Origin: Brachybacterium kimchii
GTDB lineage: Bacteria > Actinomycetota > Actinomycetes > Actinomycetales > Dermabacteraceae
Assembly (NCBI RefSeq): GCF_023373525.1
Contig: NZ_CP097218.1
Span: forward strand, 1 to 64,000
Length of the DNA stretch: 64,000 bases
Reading direction: 5' to 3'
Both the position numbers and the translations under genes were made by a program. Below, piece after piece: positions 29,851 through 38,160 of this stretch. The notes beneath the pieces are model-generated. The model had not been told where the DNA came from and searched no databases. It saw nothing but the letters and a program-made list of their open reading frames with translations. Numbering within the stretch: the first letter of the stretch is position 1; each line of letters starts with the position of its first letter.

Positions 29851-30516
29851 ATGCCTGCTCCCACCAAGGGTGCTCGCCTCGGTGGATCCCCCGCCCACGA
29901 GCGGATGATCCTCGCGAGCCTCGCGACCGAGCTGTTCCGTCACAAGTCCATCACCACCACCGAGACCAAGGCGAAGCGGCTGCGCCCGTACGCCGAGCGT
30001 CTGGTGACCTTCGCGAAGAAGGGCGACCTGGCCGCGCGCCGTCGCGTCATGCGCACCATCCGCGACCGCGGCGTCGTGCACGTGCTCTTCGAGGAGATCG
30101 CCCCGACCCTCGCTGAGCGTCCCGGCGGCTACACCCGCATCACCAAGGTCGGCCCCCGCAAGGGCGACAACGCCCCGATGGCCGTCATCGAGCTGGTCAG
30201 CGAGGCGTACTCGCCGAAGCAGGCCGTCGTGAAGGAGGCCGAGGGCGCCGCCAAGGGCGCTGCCAAGGCCGACGCCGCGAAGGCCGACGAGGCCGCGACC
30301 GAGGCCCCCTACGGCGAGGACTCCTTCCGCGGGGAGAACCCGCCCGAGGGCTTCGACATCAAGGGCAACGAGGACTCGATGAAGTTCCACGCCCCGGACT
30401 CGCCCTGGTACGGCCGCACCGTCGCCGAGGTCTGGTTCCGCACCGCCGAGGCCGCCGAGAAGGCCGGCTTCGTCAACGCGGTGAAGAGCGCCGACGAGGA
30501 GTCCGAGGAGGCCTGA
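29851..30516 (+). CDS. rplQ: 50S ribosomal protein L17 with C-terminal extension domain
   Basis: Large-subunit protein at the exit site. The L17 core covers about residues 1-120 ([20 protein letters not shown] to MAVIELV). An Ala/Lys/Glu linker (about 125-150) then leads to a roughly 55-residue module with [17 protein letters not shown] and [20 protein letters not shown], making 221 aa against about 127 in E. coli. I have seen similar tails on L17 of related Actinobacteria, but I do not know their role. A strong terminator follows. Confidence 0.95.
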   Translation: MPAPTKGARLGGSPAHERMILASLATELFRHKSITTTETKAKRLRPYAERLVTFAKKGDLAARRRVMRTIRDRGVVHVLFEEIAPTLAERPGGYTRITKVGPRKGDNAPMAVIELVSEAYSPKQAVVKEAEGAAKGAAKADAAKADEAATEAPYGEDSFRGENPPEGFDIKGNEDSMKFHAPDSPWYGRTVAEVWFRTAEAAEKAGFVNAVKSADEESEEA

Positions 30517-30549
30517 TCCAGGCCATCCGGACTCCGCGTCGTCCGACGC

Positions 30550-30589
30550 ACGAAGGGCCCGCCGAGCAGCTGCTCGGCGGGCCCTTCGT
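30550..30589 (+). terminator. alpha operon terminator
   Basis: A 40-bp perfect palindrome (30550-30589), 33 nt after rplQ, centred on CAGCTG. It ends the ribosomal super-cluster. Confidence 0.85.
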
Positions 30590-30645
30590 CATCCCGGGCC
30601 CGTCCGCGGTCGTCCCAGGGGCGGCGCCGCGTCGCCCGCATCCGC

Positions 30646-30651
30646 TAGCGT
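30646..30651 (+). promoter_or_regulatory. -10 box of the amidase gene
   Basis: TAGCGT, about 44 nt before the ATG, in a context (cgcTAGCGTggg) resembling other TAGNNT boxes here. No clear -35. Confidence 0.35.
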
Positions 30652-30694
30652 GGGCGGCGTCCGAGCCGGAACCCTTCCCCCCAGGAGACCTGCC

Positions 30695-32197
30695 ATGACC
30701 CCGCGATCCACGACCCCGCGCCCCACGATCCCAGAGCCCACGACGCAGGACATCGACCGCCGCGGTCTGCTGCGCGCCGGCGCCCTCACCCTCCCCCTCG
30801 CACTCGCCGGCGGCGGCGCCCTCGCCCTCGCCGCGCCGGTCCACGCCGACCCCTCGGTCACGGGCGGCGAGACCCGTACGCGCGACGTGCCCCTCGCGGA
30901 TCTGCCCCGACGCGCGAGCGACCAGGGCGCCCGAGCCCGCGTGATCGAGGATGCCGCCGGAACGATGGTCGGCGCCAGCTGGAGCGGCACGGAGCCCGAC
31001 GTCCTGCGGGTGCGCGGCCGCGCGAGCGGGGCGGAGTGGACCTCCTGGTTCCCGCTCGAGATCGCCGAGGATCCCGAGGACGGGACGTCCCTCGGCGCCG
31101 CGGAGCCCGCCTGGCTGGGCGCGGCCGACGAGATCGAACTGGTCGCGGTCCGCGACGGCGAGGATGTCAGCGATGAGCTCACCGCCCATGTCCTCACCAC
31201 CTCCCCGCGCGAGGAGGAGAAGGACGGCGCCGCCTCGTCGGCCCTTCAGCGCATGAGCACCCGGGCGGTCGCCGCCGGCGACGCCGTCGAGCTCGGACCC
31301 GGCGCCCCCACGATCGTGCGCCGCAGCGCCTGGGGCGCCGACGAGTCGCTCGTGGGCTCGGTGAGCTCCGCGAGCGAGCTGCGGGCCGTCGTCGTCCACC
31401 ACACCGCGGGCTCGAACTCGTACGCGAAGGCCGATGCGCCCCAGCTCCTGCGGGGCATCCTGAGCTACCACACGAAGACGCTGGGCTGGGCGGACATCGG
31501 CTACAACCTGCTCGTCGACAGGTACGGCACGATCTACGAGGGGCGCCACGGCGGGCTGCACAAGCACATCATCGGGGCGCACGCCTACGGCTTCAACACC
31601 TTCAGCTGCGGGGTCAGCGTGATGGGCACCTTCACCTCGAGCGCGCCGCCCAGCGCAGCGATCTCCGCGGTGCAGAAGGTCGCCGCCTGGAAGCTGCTCG
31701 GCGCCTTCCGCACGAACGCGAGCCAGCAGTTCGACTGGGTCTCCACCGTGACCGGCGGCGGCAGCCTGTACGACGAGGGCGAGACGGCGCACCTGCGGCG
31801 CATCTTCGGCCATCGGGACGTGAACGCGACCGAATGCCCGGGCAACGCGTTCTACCCGAAGCTCTCGGGGATGCGCAGCAACACGACCTCCGCGATCTCG
31901 AGCGCGTGGAGGCTGCACCTGGACGCCTTCGCGAGCCCGGGGGAGAAGACGCTGGGCACCGTCACCCAGCTCGTCCACGTCGAGGGGGCGTACTACGTCA
32001 CGCGGCTGACCAAGGGCTTCGTCATCTCCAGCGCGTCCGGCGCGAAGGATGCCCGCGCGACCCAGTTCCGCACCTGGACCACGGCATGGGGTCTCCCGCT
32101 CGCCGCCTCGCGGGTCGTGGACGGCCGCCGCATCCAGGACTTCTCGAACGGTCAGGCCGTGCGCGAGGACGGCGAGGAGACGTTCACCCGCTCCTGA
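30695..32197 (+). CDS. Tat-exported N-acetylmuramoyl-L-alanine amidase (PGRP/amidase_2 type)
   Basis: Secreted peptidoglycan amidase, 500 aa. A Tat signal with Arg22-Arg23 (DRRGLLRAG) is followed by a hydrophobic stretch ending PVHA. The PGRP-like domain spans about 205-395; zinc-site candidates are His235/His236 (VVVHHTAG), His373 (FGHRDVNATECPG) and Cys381. The C-terminus (about 400-495) contains an LGFP-like repeat (WGLPLAASRVVDGRRIQDF), which may bind cell envelope. The ATG at 30695 is chosen because AGGAG lies 7 nt upstream. It converges on the ribokinase gene. Confidence 0.88.
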   Translation: MTPRSTTPRPTIPEPTTQDIDRRGLLRAGALTLPLALAGGGALALAAPVHADPSVTGGETRTRDVPLADLPRRASDQGARARVIEDAAGTMVGASWSGTEPDVLRVRGRASGAEWTSWFPLEIAEDPEDGTSLGAAEPAWLGAADEIELVAVRDGEDVSDELTAHVLTTSPREEEKDGAASSALQRMSTRAVAAGDAVELGPGAPTIVRRSAWGADESLVGSVSSASELRAVVVHHTAGSNSYAKADAPQLLRGILSYHTKTLGWADIGYNLLVDRYGTIYEGRHGGLHKHIIGAHAYGFNTFSCGVSVMGTFTSSAPPSAAISAVQKVAAWKLLGAFRTNASQQFDWVSTVTGGGSLYDEGETAHLRRIFGHRDVNATECPGNAFYPKLSGMRSNTTSAISSAWRLHLDAFASPGEKTLGTVTQLVHVEGAYYVTRLTKGFVISSASGAKDARATQFRTWTTAWGLPLAASRVVDGRRIQDFSNGQAVREDGEETFTRS

Positions 32198-32223
32198 GCC
32201 GAGCGCAGGGGCGCCGGGGCGAC

Positions 32224-32263
32224 CCGGGGCCGGGTCCAGGCGCAGGCCCGGGCCCGGCCCCGG
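32224..32263. terminator. bidirectional terminator between amidase and ribokinase genes
   Basis: Perfect 11-bp arms (CCGGGGCCGGG and its complement) with an 18-nt loop, between convergent stop codons. Confidence 0.65.
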
Positions 32264-32267
32264 TACA

Positions 32268-33164
32268 TCAGGCCCACGCGTAGGAGGACTGCGTGCCCTG
32301 GCGGGTGACCGAGTCCGCCGCGTAGGCGGTGCCGGCGCGGATCGCCTCGGCGACGTCACGGGTGCGCACCCACTGCGTCGCGAAGCAGCCGATGAACGCG
32401 TCGCCGGCGCCCGTCGTGTCCACGGCCCGCACCGCGGGGGCGGCGATGAGCTCGCGACCGCCCTCGTGGATCCACAGGGCGCCGCGCGCACCGAGGGTGA
32501 CGATGACGTTGCGGATGCCCGCGGCGAGCAGGACCTCGGCGGCGCGCTGGATGTCCTCGATCCCGTCGACCGGCATCCCGGTGAGCAGCTCGAGCTCCGA
32601 CTCGTTGGGCACCAGGAACTCGACCCCGGTGATGCGGGAGAGGTCCAGGTCGGGGGAGGCGGGAGCGGGGTTCAGCAGCACGGGGATGTCGAGCTCGGCC
32701 CCCAGCGCCATCGCGGCCGCGACCGTCTCCAGCGGGATCTCCAGCTGGAGGACGATGAGCTCGCAGCGCGCGATCGCGTCCCGCGCCTCCTCGACGTCCT
32801 GCGGGGTGAGCAGGGCGTTCGCCCCCTTGATGATGAGGATCGAGTTGCGCGACTCGGGGTCCACGAAGATCGGGGCGACCCCGGAGGAGGCCCGTGTGCG
32901 CAGCACGTGCTCGGTGCCGATGCGGTTGTCCTCGAAGTTCTTCAGCGTGGTCTCGGCGAAGACGTCATCGCCCACGCGCGTGACCATCACGACCTCGGAC
33001 CCCAGCCGCGCCGCGGCCACCGCCTGGTTCGCGCCCTTGCCGCCGCAGCCCATGCGGAAGTCCGGCGCCTCGACCGTCTCGCCCTCGCCGGGCATCCGGT
33101 GGATGTAGGAGATGAGGTCGACCATGTTCGAGCCGACGACGGCGATCCTCGTCGCGTGCGCCAT
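32268..33164 (-). CDS. rbsK: PfkB-family ribokinase-like sugar kinase
   Basis: Phosphorylates a pentose, most likely ribose or deoxyribose, with ATP; 298 aa. It shows the N-terminal substrate motif GCGGKGANQAVAAARLG and the C-terminal DTTGAGDAFIG with the catalytic Asp. Its ATG is 1 nt after the transporter stop, so transporter and kinase are co-expressed. A ribokinase beside a FucP-family carrier and a SorC regulator recalls deoK-deoP of enterobacteria as well as ribose systems; the sequence alone does not separate these. Confidence 0.85.
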   Translation of the reverse strand: MAHATRIAVVGSNMVDLISYIHRMPGEGETVEAPDFRMGCGGKGANQAVAAARLGSEVVMVTRVGDDVFAETTLKNFEDNRIGTEHVLRTRASSGVAPIFVDPESRNSILIIKGANALLTPQDVEEARDAIARCELIVLQLEIPLETVAAAMALGAELDIPVLLNPAPASPDLDLSRITGVEFLVPNESELELLTGMPVDGIEDIQRAAEVLLAAGIRNVIVTLGARGALWIHEGGRELIAAPAVRAVDTTGAGDAFIGCFATQWVRTRDVAEAIRAGTAYAADSVTRQGTQSSYAWA

Positions 33165-33165
33165 C

Positions 33166-34551
33166 TCAGATCTCCTCGCCGGTCGTCGTCCGTCGGCCGC
33201 GCCGACGCAGGATCAGGAAGTACACGAGCACCGCGGCGAAGCAGAACAGGTTCACGATGAAGCTGAAGCGCATCGAGCCCGTGGTGTCGGAGATCAGCCC
33301 CTGCACGGCGGGGATCACGGCGCCGCCGATGATCGACATGACGATGATCGCGCCGCCGGTCTCGGTGAAGCGCTTGTCCTCGATGACGTCGAGGTTGCGG
33401 GCGAAGATCGTCGCCCAGCACGGGCCCAGCAGCGCGGAGGCGACGATCGCCGCGTACACCGAGGTGAAGTTCGGGGCCGCGACCACGTACAGGATGGTCG
33501 CCATGCCGAGCGCCGAGTAGATGATGAGCACGAGGTCCTCGTCGAAGCGCGTCATCAGCAGGTTCGCGACGAACTTGCCGACGAAGAAGGCGATGAACGC
33601 GGCGATCAGGTACGAGGCGGCCGCGCGCTCGTTGAGGGAGTCGTCGAGCACCAGGGCCAGTCGGATGGTGAAGGACCACAGGGCGGTCTGCATGCCCACG
33701 TACAGGAACTGGGTCACGATGCCCGCGCAGAAGATCCGGTTGCGCAGAAGGTAGGCGAGGGTCTCGCCGATCGAGGCCTTCTGCTCGGTCGCGTCCTCGC
33801 GCAGCGGCTTGGAGTGCGGGTACTGGGTGATGGCGATGAGCGCCACGAGCACGAGCAGCAGCACGAGGATCACCTTGTACGGCTCGAGCGTGCGGCCGAG
33901 CGCCTCCGAGGTGATCGCGAGGCGCTCGGACTCCGAGGAGGCGCTGGCGACGCGCTCGTGCAGGGCGTCCCCGTCGGTGAAGACGAGGAACTTGCCCAGC
34001 AGCGCGCCGCCCAGGAAGCCGAAGGCGGTGAAGGTCTGGGAGATGTTCAGCCGCAGCGTCGCGCGGCGCCGGGGACCGATCATCGAGGAATAGGTGTTCG
34101 CCGAGGTCTCGAGGAACGACAGTCCGATGGCGATCGCGAACAGCGAGCACAGGAACACCGAGTACGTCGCGACCTGCGAGGCGGGGAAGAACAGCACGCA
34201 GCCCAGCACGTAGACGCTGAGCCCGACCAGCAGACCCGTCTTGTAGCTGGTGCGGCGGATGACCCGGCTGGCGGGGATCGCGACCAGGAAGTAGCCGCCG
34301 TAGAACGCCGACTGCACGAAGGCGGAGGCGAAGTCCGAGAGCGTGAAGACGGCCTTGAACTGGGTGATGAGGATGTCGTTCATGCTGGCCGCCATGCCCC
34401 ACATGGGGAAGCAGATCGACAGCAGGATGAACTGGAACAGCGGCGTGCGGTCGAGGTAGCCGTCCTTCAGCTGACGGGAGCGATCCTTGATGACGCCCCA
34501 GGACGTGTTGGGCACGCCCTCCTCGCCCACGGCGGTCTTCGCGGTGGTCAT
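33166..34551 (-). CDS. FucP-family MFS sugar transporter
   Basis: Twelve-segment sugar:H+ symporter, 461 aa, resembling the L-fucose permease branch (SICFPMWGMAASMNDILITQF, SAFYGGYFLVAIPASRVIRR, FLETSANTYSSMIGP). The ATG at 34551 has AAAGGAG about 6 nt upstream; the frame is open further but that part is not FucP-like. Together with the downstream kinase it probably brings in and traps a pentose or deoxy-sugar. Confidence 0.85.
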   Translation of the reverse strand: MTTAKTAVGEEGVPNTSWGVIKDRSRQLKDGYLDRTPLFQFILLSICFPMWGMAASMNDILITQFKAVFTLSDFASAFVQSAFYGGYFLVAIPASRVIRRTSYKTGLLVGLSVYVLGCVLFFPASQVATYSVFLCSLFAIAIGLSFLETSANTYSSMIGPRRRATLRLNISQTFTAFGFLGGALLGKFLVFTDGDALHERVASASSESERLAITSEALGRTLEPYKVILVLLLVLVALIAITQYPHSKPLREDATEQKASIGETLAYLLRNRIFCAGIVTQFLYVGMQTALWSFTIRLALVLDDSLNERAAASYLIAAFIAFFVGKFVANLLMTRFDEDLVLIIYSALGMATILYVVAAPNFTSVYAAIVASALLGPCWATIFARNLDVIEDKRFTETGGAIIVMSIIGGAVIPAVQGLISDTTGSMRFSFIVNLFCFAAVLVYFLILRRRGRRTTTGEEI

Positions 34552-34566
34552 TCCAACTCCTTTGTT

Positions 34567-34590
34567 CGGACACCTCAGTGAAGGTGTCCG
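34567..34590. promoter_or_regulatory. inverted repeat upstream of the FucP-like gene
   Basis: CGGACACCT-6 nt-AGGTGTCCG, perfect 9-bp arms, immediately upstream of the ribosome binding site of the transporter gene. Candidate operator for the adjacent SorC-type regulator. Confidence 0.45.
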
Positions 34591-34614
34591 GTGCCGCACG
34601 GCGCAACGTCGAGA

Positions 34615-34630
34615 CGGCACATATGTGCCG
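34615..34630. promoter_or_regulatory. 16-bp perfect palindrome in the regulator-transporter gap
   Basis: CGGCACATATGTGCCG, in the 105-nt gap between the SorC-type gene and the transporter. Second candidate operator; it is AT-rich in the centre, unlike its surroundings. Confidence 0.45.
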
Positions 34631-34656
34631 ATGCGGGGGAGCGGGTGTCGGAGTCG

Positions 34657-35682
34657 TCAGTCGTCGTCGGTCATGAGACGCCGGGCCGTGGCGAGGTCCG
34701 TGACCAGGTGGTTCGCGTAGCGTCGGGCGAGCGCCGCCCGGATCGCGCCGAGCTGCTCGGCCCCGCCCGCGACGAGCACCGTGCGGCCGGTCCTGCGCAG
34801 CGCGGTGAGGGTGGGGCCCGAGGTGCGCTGGCTGAGCGTGGGGGCGACGATCCGCCCGTCGGGGTCGAGGAAACGGCCGCAGATCCGGCCGACGGAGCGC
34901 TCCCGGATCTGCGCGCGCTCCGCGTCCGTGAGGAGCCCGGGGCACGTCAGCGCGAGCGGGTCCGCGGGAGCGGCGCCGAACAGGAGGACGCCCGCCCCGT
35001 GGACGAGCGCCTCGTGCCCCCGGGCGTCCGCCTGCTCCTCGCGGGCGATCTGTGCGGCGAGCGACGCGTGGACGGTGGGCGCGGGCGCGCGATGGACGGG
35101 GACCGCGGTGCGGCCGGCGAAGGCCTCGAACGCGGGGTCGGGGCCGCCGGGCCGGTCCTGGCCGCCGAGGACGACGAGGGCGCCGGGCCGCACGCGCAGG
35201 CGACCGAGAGCCGACTCGAGGGTCGACCGCACGGCGCTCGACCACCACACGGCGAGCGTCGCACCCTCCATGGCGCCTGCGGCGTCGAGCATCTCGGCGG
35301 CGCCGTGGCCCAGTGCCTGGTCCAGATCGGAGGGGCCGCGGCCCGCGGGCACCACGAGGCGCACGTCGCTCAGGCCGAAGCGCTCGCGCAGGCCGTGGGT
35401 GAGGGCGCGGTCGGACTCCCGGGGGTCGAGCACGAGGGTGCGCACGAACCCCTTCGCGCGCGCTGTCGTCAGGAGCTTCGAGACCTGCGGACGGGAGACG
35501 TGCAGGGCCTCGGCGATCCGCTGCTGGGAGAGCCCGCGGCCGTGGGCGAGCTTGGCCGCGTCCAGGGCGAGGGCGTCGCGCGTGCTCAGCGGCAGCTGCT
35601 CCCGATCGACCTCCCCGACGGGCGGGGCTCCGCCGTCGGGCGCCCCGCCGTCGCCCGGTGCCCTGTCGGGCGCCTCGTGCAT
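34657..35682 (-). CDS. SorC-family sugar-binding transcriptional regulator
   Basis: DNA-binding regulator that senses a phosphorylated sugar; 341 aa. A helix-turn-helix lies at about 51-70 (LSQQRIAEALHVSRPQVSKL) and the rest resembles the sugar-isomerase-like sensor domain of SorC/CggR proteins. It probably controls the downstream transporter and kinase. The ATG at 35682 lies only 5 nt after the purL stop, so it may be read from purL mRNA. Confidence 0.85.
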   Translation of the reverse strand: MHEAPDRAPGDGGAPDGGAPPVGEVDREQLPLSTRDALALDAAKLAHGRGLSQQRIAEALHVSRPQVSKLLTTARAKGFVRTLVLDPRESDRALTHGLRERFGLSDVRLVVPAGRGPSDLDQALGHGAAEMLDAAGAMEGATLAVWWSSAVRSTLESALGRLRVRPGALVVLGGQDRPGGPDPAFEAFAGRTAVPVHRAPAPTVHASLAAQIAREEQADARGHEALVHGAGVLLFGAAPADPLALTCPGLLTDAERAQIRERSVGRICGRFLDPDGRIVAPTLSQRTSGPTLTALRRTGRTVLVAGGAEQLGAIRAALARRYANHLVTDLATARRLMTDDD

Positions 35683-35687
35683 CGTGC

Positions 35688-38042
35688 TCAGCCGAAGTGC
35701 TGCGGCAGCGTCCCCTCGCGCAGGGAGCGCAGCTCGGCGAGGGGGAGGGCCTCGAGAGAGGCGATCGAGAGGTCCTCGCCGCCCGTGCTGCCGATGACCA
35801 GCGCCGGCACGCCGTGCTCGCCCGCGAGGTCGAGCAGCTCGCTCTCGCGCGCGGCGTCGACGGCCACGAGGGCCCGGGCCTGGGACTCGGAGACGAGGGC
35901 CGTGAACAGGTCGATCCCGTCGCGCGCGAGCACGTCCGCGAGATCGACCTGCGCGCCGACGCCGAACCGGGTGGTCGCCTCGACGAGCGCCTGGGCGAGG
36001 CCGCCCTCGGAGAGGTCGTGCGCGGCGGTCGCGAGGCCGCTCGTGCCGGCGGCGATCAGCACCTCCGCCAGTGCGCGCTCGGCCTCGAGGTCGACCTGCG
36101 GGGGCATGCCGCCCAGATGGCCGTGCGCGACCTGTGCCCACGCCGACCCCGAGAGCTCCTCACGGGTGGCGCCCAGCAGCACGACGGAGTGACCGGTCTC
36201 GTGCCAGCCCGAGGGGGTGCGCGCGGTGACGTCGTCCATCACGCCGAGCACGCCGACGACGGGCGTCGGGTGGATCGCGGAGTCGATGCGCCCCGCCTCT
36301 CCGGTCGAGTTGTACAGGGAGACGTTGCCCCCGGTCACGGGGACGCCGAGCGTCTCGCAGGCCTCGGCGAGCCCGTGGATCGCCTCGACCAGCTGCCACA
36401 TGGGGCCCGGGTCCTCGGGGGAGCCGAAGTTCAGGCAGTCCGTCACCGCGAGCGGCCGTGCGCCCACGGTCGCGACGTTGCGGTAGGCCTCCGCGAGGGC
36501 GAGGCGCGCACCCGTGCGGGGGTCGAGCTTCGTGTAGCGGCCGTTCGCATCGGTCGCGATCGCGACCCCGCGGTGCGTGGTCTCGTCCACGCGCAGCACG
36601 CCCGCGTCGTCGGGCATGGCGAGCGCCGTCTGCCCGCCCACGTAGCGGTCGTACTGGTCGGTGACCCAGTGGGAGGAGGCGAGGTTCGGGGAGGCGACGA
36701 GCGCGCGCAGCGCGCCGCCGATCTCCTCGGCCGAGGCGGGGCGCGCCAGCTCCTCGGCGCGGTCGGCCTGCAGCGCGTCCTGCCAGTCGGGGCGGGCGAA
36801 CGGGCGGTCGTAGGTCGGGCCGCCGTGCGCGACCGTCACGGGATCGACGTCGACGATGCGGCGACCGTGGTGGTCGATGGTGAGGCGGCCGTCGCCCGTG
36901 ACCTCGCCGATCACCGCCGTCTCCACGTCCCACTTCGCGGTGATCGCGAGGAACGCCTCGAGGTTCTCGGGCGTCACCACCGCCATCATGCGCTCCTGCG
37001 ACTCGCTCATGAGGATCTCACCGGCGTTCAGCGTGGGGTCGCGCAGCAGCACGTTCTCGAGGTCCACGTGCATGCCGGAGCCGCCGTTGGAGGCGAGCTC
37101 GCTGGTCGCGCACGAGATGCCCGCCGCACCGAGGTCCTGGATGCCCTCGACCACTCCGCCGTGGAACAGCTCGAGGCAGCACTCGATGAGGACCTTCTCC
37201 ATGAAGGGGTCGCCCACCTGCACGCTCGGGCGCTTCACGGGTCCGCCCTCCTCGAAGGTCTCCGAGGCGAGGATCGAGGCGCCGCCGATGCCGTCCCCGC
37301 CCGTGCGGGCGCCGAACAGCACCACCTTGTTGCCGCTGCCGGTGGCGGACGCCAGGTGGATGTCCTCGTGGCGCAGCACGCCCACGGCGAGCGCGTTCAC
37401 GAGCGGGTTCGTCTGGTAGGCGGCGTCGAACACCGTCTCCCCGCCGATGTTCGGCAGGCCCAGGGAGTTGCCGTAGCCGCCCACGCCGGAGACCACGCCG
37501 TGCACCACGCGCGCGGTGTCCGGGTGGTCGATCGCGCCGAAGCGCAGCTGGTCCATGACGGCGACGGGCCGCGCGCCCATGGCGATGATGTCCCGCACGA
37601 TGCCGCCCACGCCCGTGGCCGCGCCCTGGTGGGGCTCGACGTAGGAGGGGTGGTTGTGGGACTCGACCTTGAAGGTCACCGCCCAGCCGTCGCCGATGTC
37701 GACGACGCCCGCGTTCTCGCCCATGCCCACCAGCAGGTGCTCCGTCATGGCGGGCGTGATGTGGTCGCCGAAGGTCTTGAGGTGGATCTTCGAGGACTTG
37801 TACGAGCAGTGCTCGGACCACATGACCGAGTACATGGCGAGCTCGGCGTTGGTGGGACGGCGGCCCAGGATCTCCCGGATGCGCGCGTACTCGTCGTCCT
37901 TCAGGCCGAGAGCCGCGAACGGCTGCTCCTGCGCGGGCGTCGCGATCGCGTCGTCGACGGTGTCGATGTCGGAGCGGGCGTCGGCCGCATCGAGCGGGTC
38001 GTGCGGGTCGTGGTGCTCGGAGAGGGGTGCTGGGGCGGTCAT
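35688..38042 (-). CDS. purL: phosphoribosylformylglycinamidine synthase subunit PurL
   Basis: Synthase subunit of FGAM synthase, the fourth step of purine biosynthesis: FGAR + ATP + ammonia from PurQ gives FGAM. At 784 aa it is the small PurL type that needs PurS and PurQ, both present at 49118-50100. The N-terminus has [20 protein letters not shown], and the domains continue through [12 protein letters not shown] to the C-terminal [17 protein letters not shown]. The ATG at 38042 is chosen as the first Met before conserved sequence. It is separated from purSQ by about 11 kb. Confidence 0.95.
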   Translation of the reverse strand: MTAPAPLSEHHDPHDPLDAADARSDIDTVDDAIATPAQEQPFAALGLKDDEYARIREILGRRPTNAELAMYSVMWSEHCSYKSSKIHLKTFGDHITPAMTEHLLVGMGENAGVVDIGDGWAVTFKVESHNHPSYVEPHQGAATGVGGIVRDIIAMGARPVAVMDQLRFGAIDHPDTARVVHGVVSGVGGYGNSLGLPNIGGETVFDAAYQTNPLVNALAVGVLRHEDIHLASATGSGNKVVLFGARTGGDGIGGASILASETFEEGGPVKRPSVQVGDPFMEKVLIECCLELFHGGVVEGIQDLGAAGISCATSELASNGGSGMHVDLENVLLRDPTLNAGEILMSESQERMMAVVTPENLEAFLAITAKWDVETAVIGEVTGDGRLTIDHHGRRIVDVDPVTVAHGGPTYDRPFARPDWQDALQADRAEELARPASAEEIGGALRALVASPNLASSHWVTDQYDRYVGGQTALAMPDDAGVLRVDETTHRGVAIATDANGRYTKLDPRTGARLALAEAYRNVATVGARPLAVTDCLNFGSPEDPGPMWQLVEAIHGLAEACETLGVPVTGGNVSLYNSTGEAGRIDSAIHPTPVVGVLGVMDDVTARTPSGWHETGHSVVLLGATREELSGSAWAQVAHGHLGGMPPQVDLEAERALAEVLIAAGTSGLATAAHDLSEGGLAQALVEATTRFGVGAQVDLADVLARDGIDLFTALVSESQARALVAVDAARESELLDLAGEHGVPALVIGSTGGEDLSIASLEALPLAELRSLREGTLPQHFG

Positions 38043-38089
38043 CGCTTCGTCTGCGTCCGTTCGTCGCGCACGGTGGGTGGAACCGGGCC

Positions 38090-38095
38090 AGTCTA
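38090..38095 (-). promoter_or_regulatory. -10 box of the purL promoter
   Basis: TAGACT on the minus strand, identical to the rpsL -10, about 48 nt before the purL ATG. No good -35, because the preceding bases form a GC-rich hairpin. Confidence 0.45.
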
Positions 38096-38096
38096 C

Positions 38097-38123
38097 GGGC
38101 GCGCCCGTGCGGCGGGCGCGCCC
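38097..38123 (-). terminator. terminator of the acyl-CoA oxidase gene
   Basis: Perfect 11-bp arms (GGGCGCGCCCG / CGGGCGCGCCC) with a 5-nt loop, 37 nt after the oxidase stop on the minus strand and directly upstream of the purL -10 box. Confidence 0.6.
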
Positions 38124-38160
38124 GCCCACCGCACGGGATCGGTCTCCTGCGCGGCCCGCC

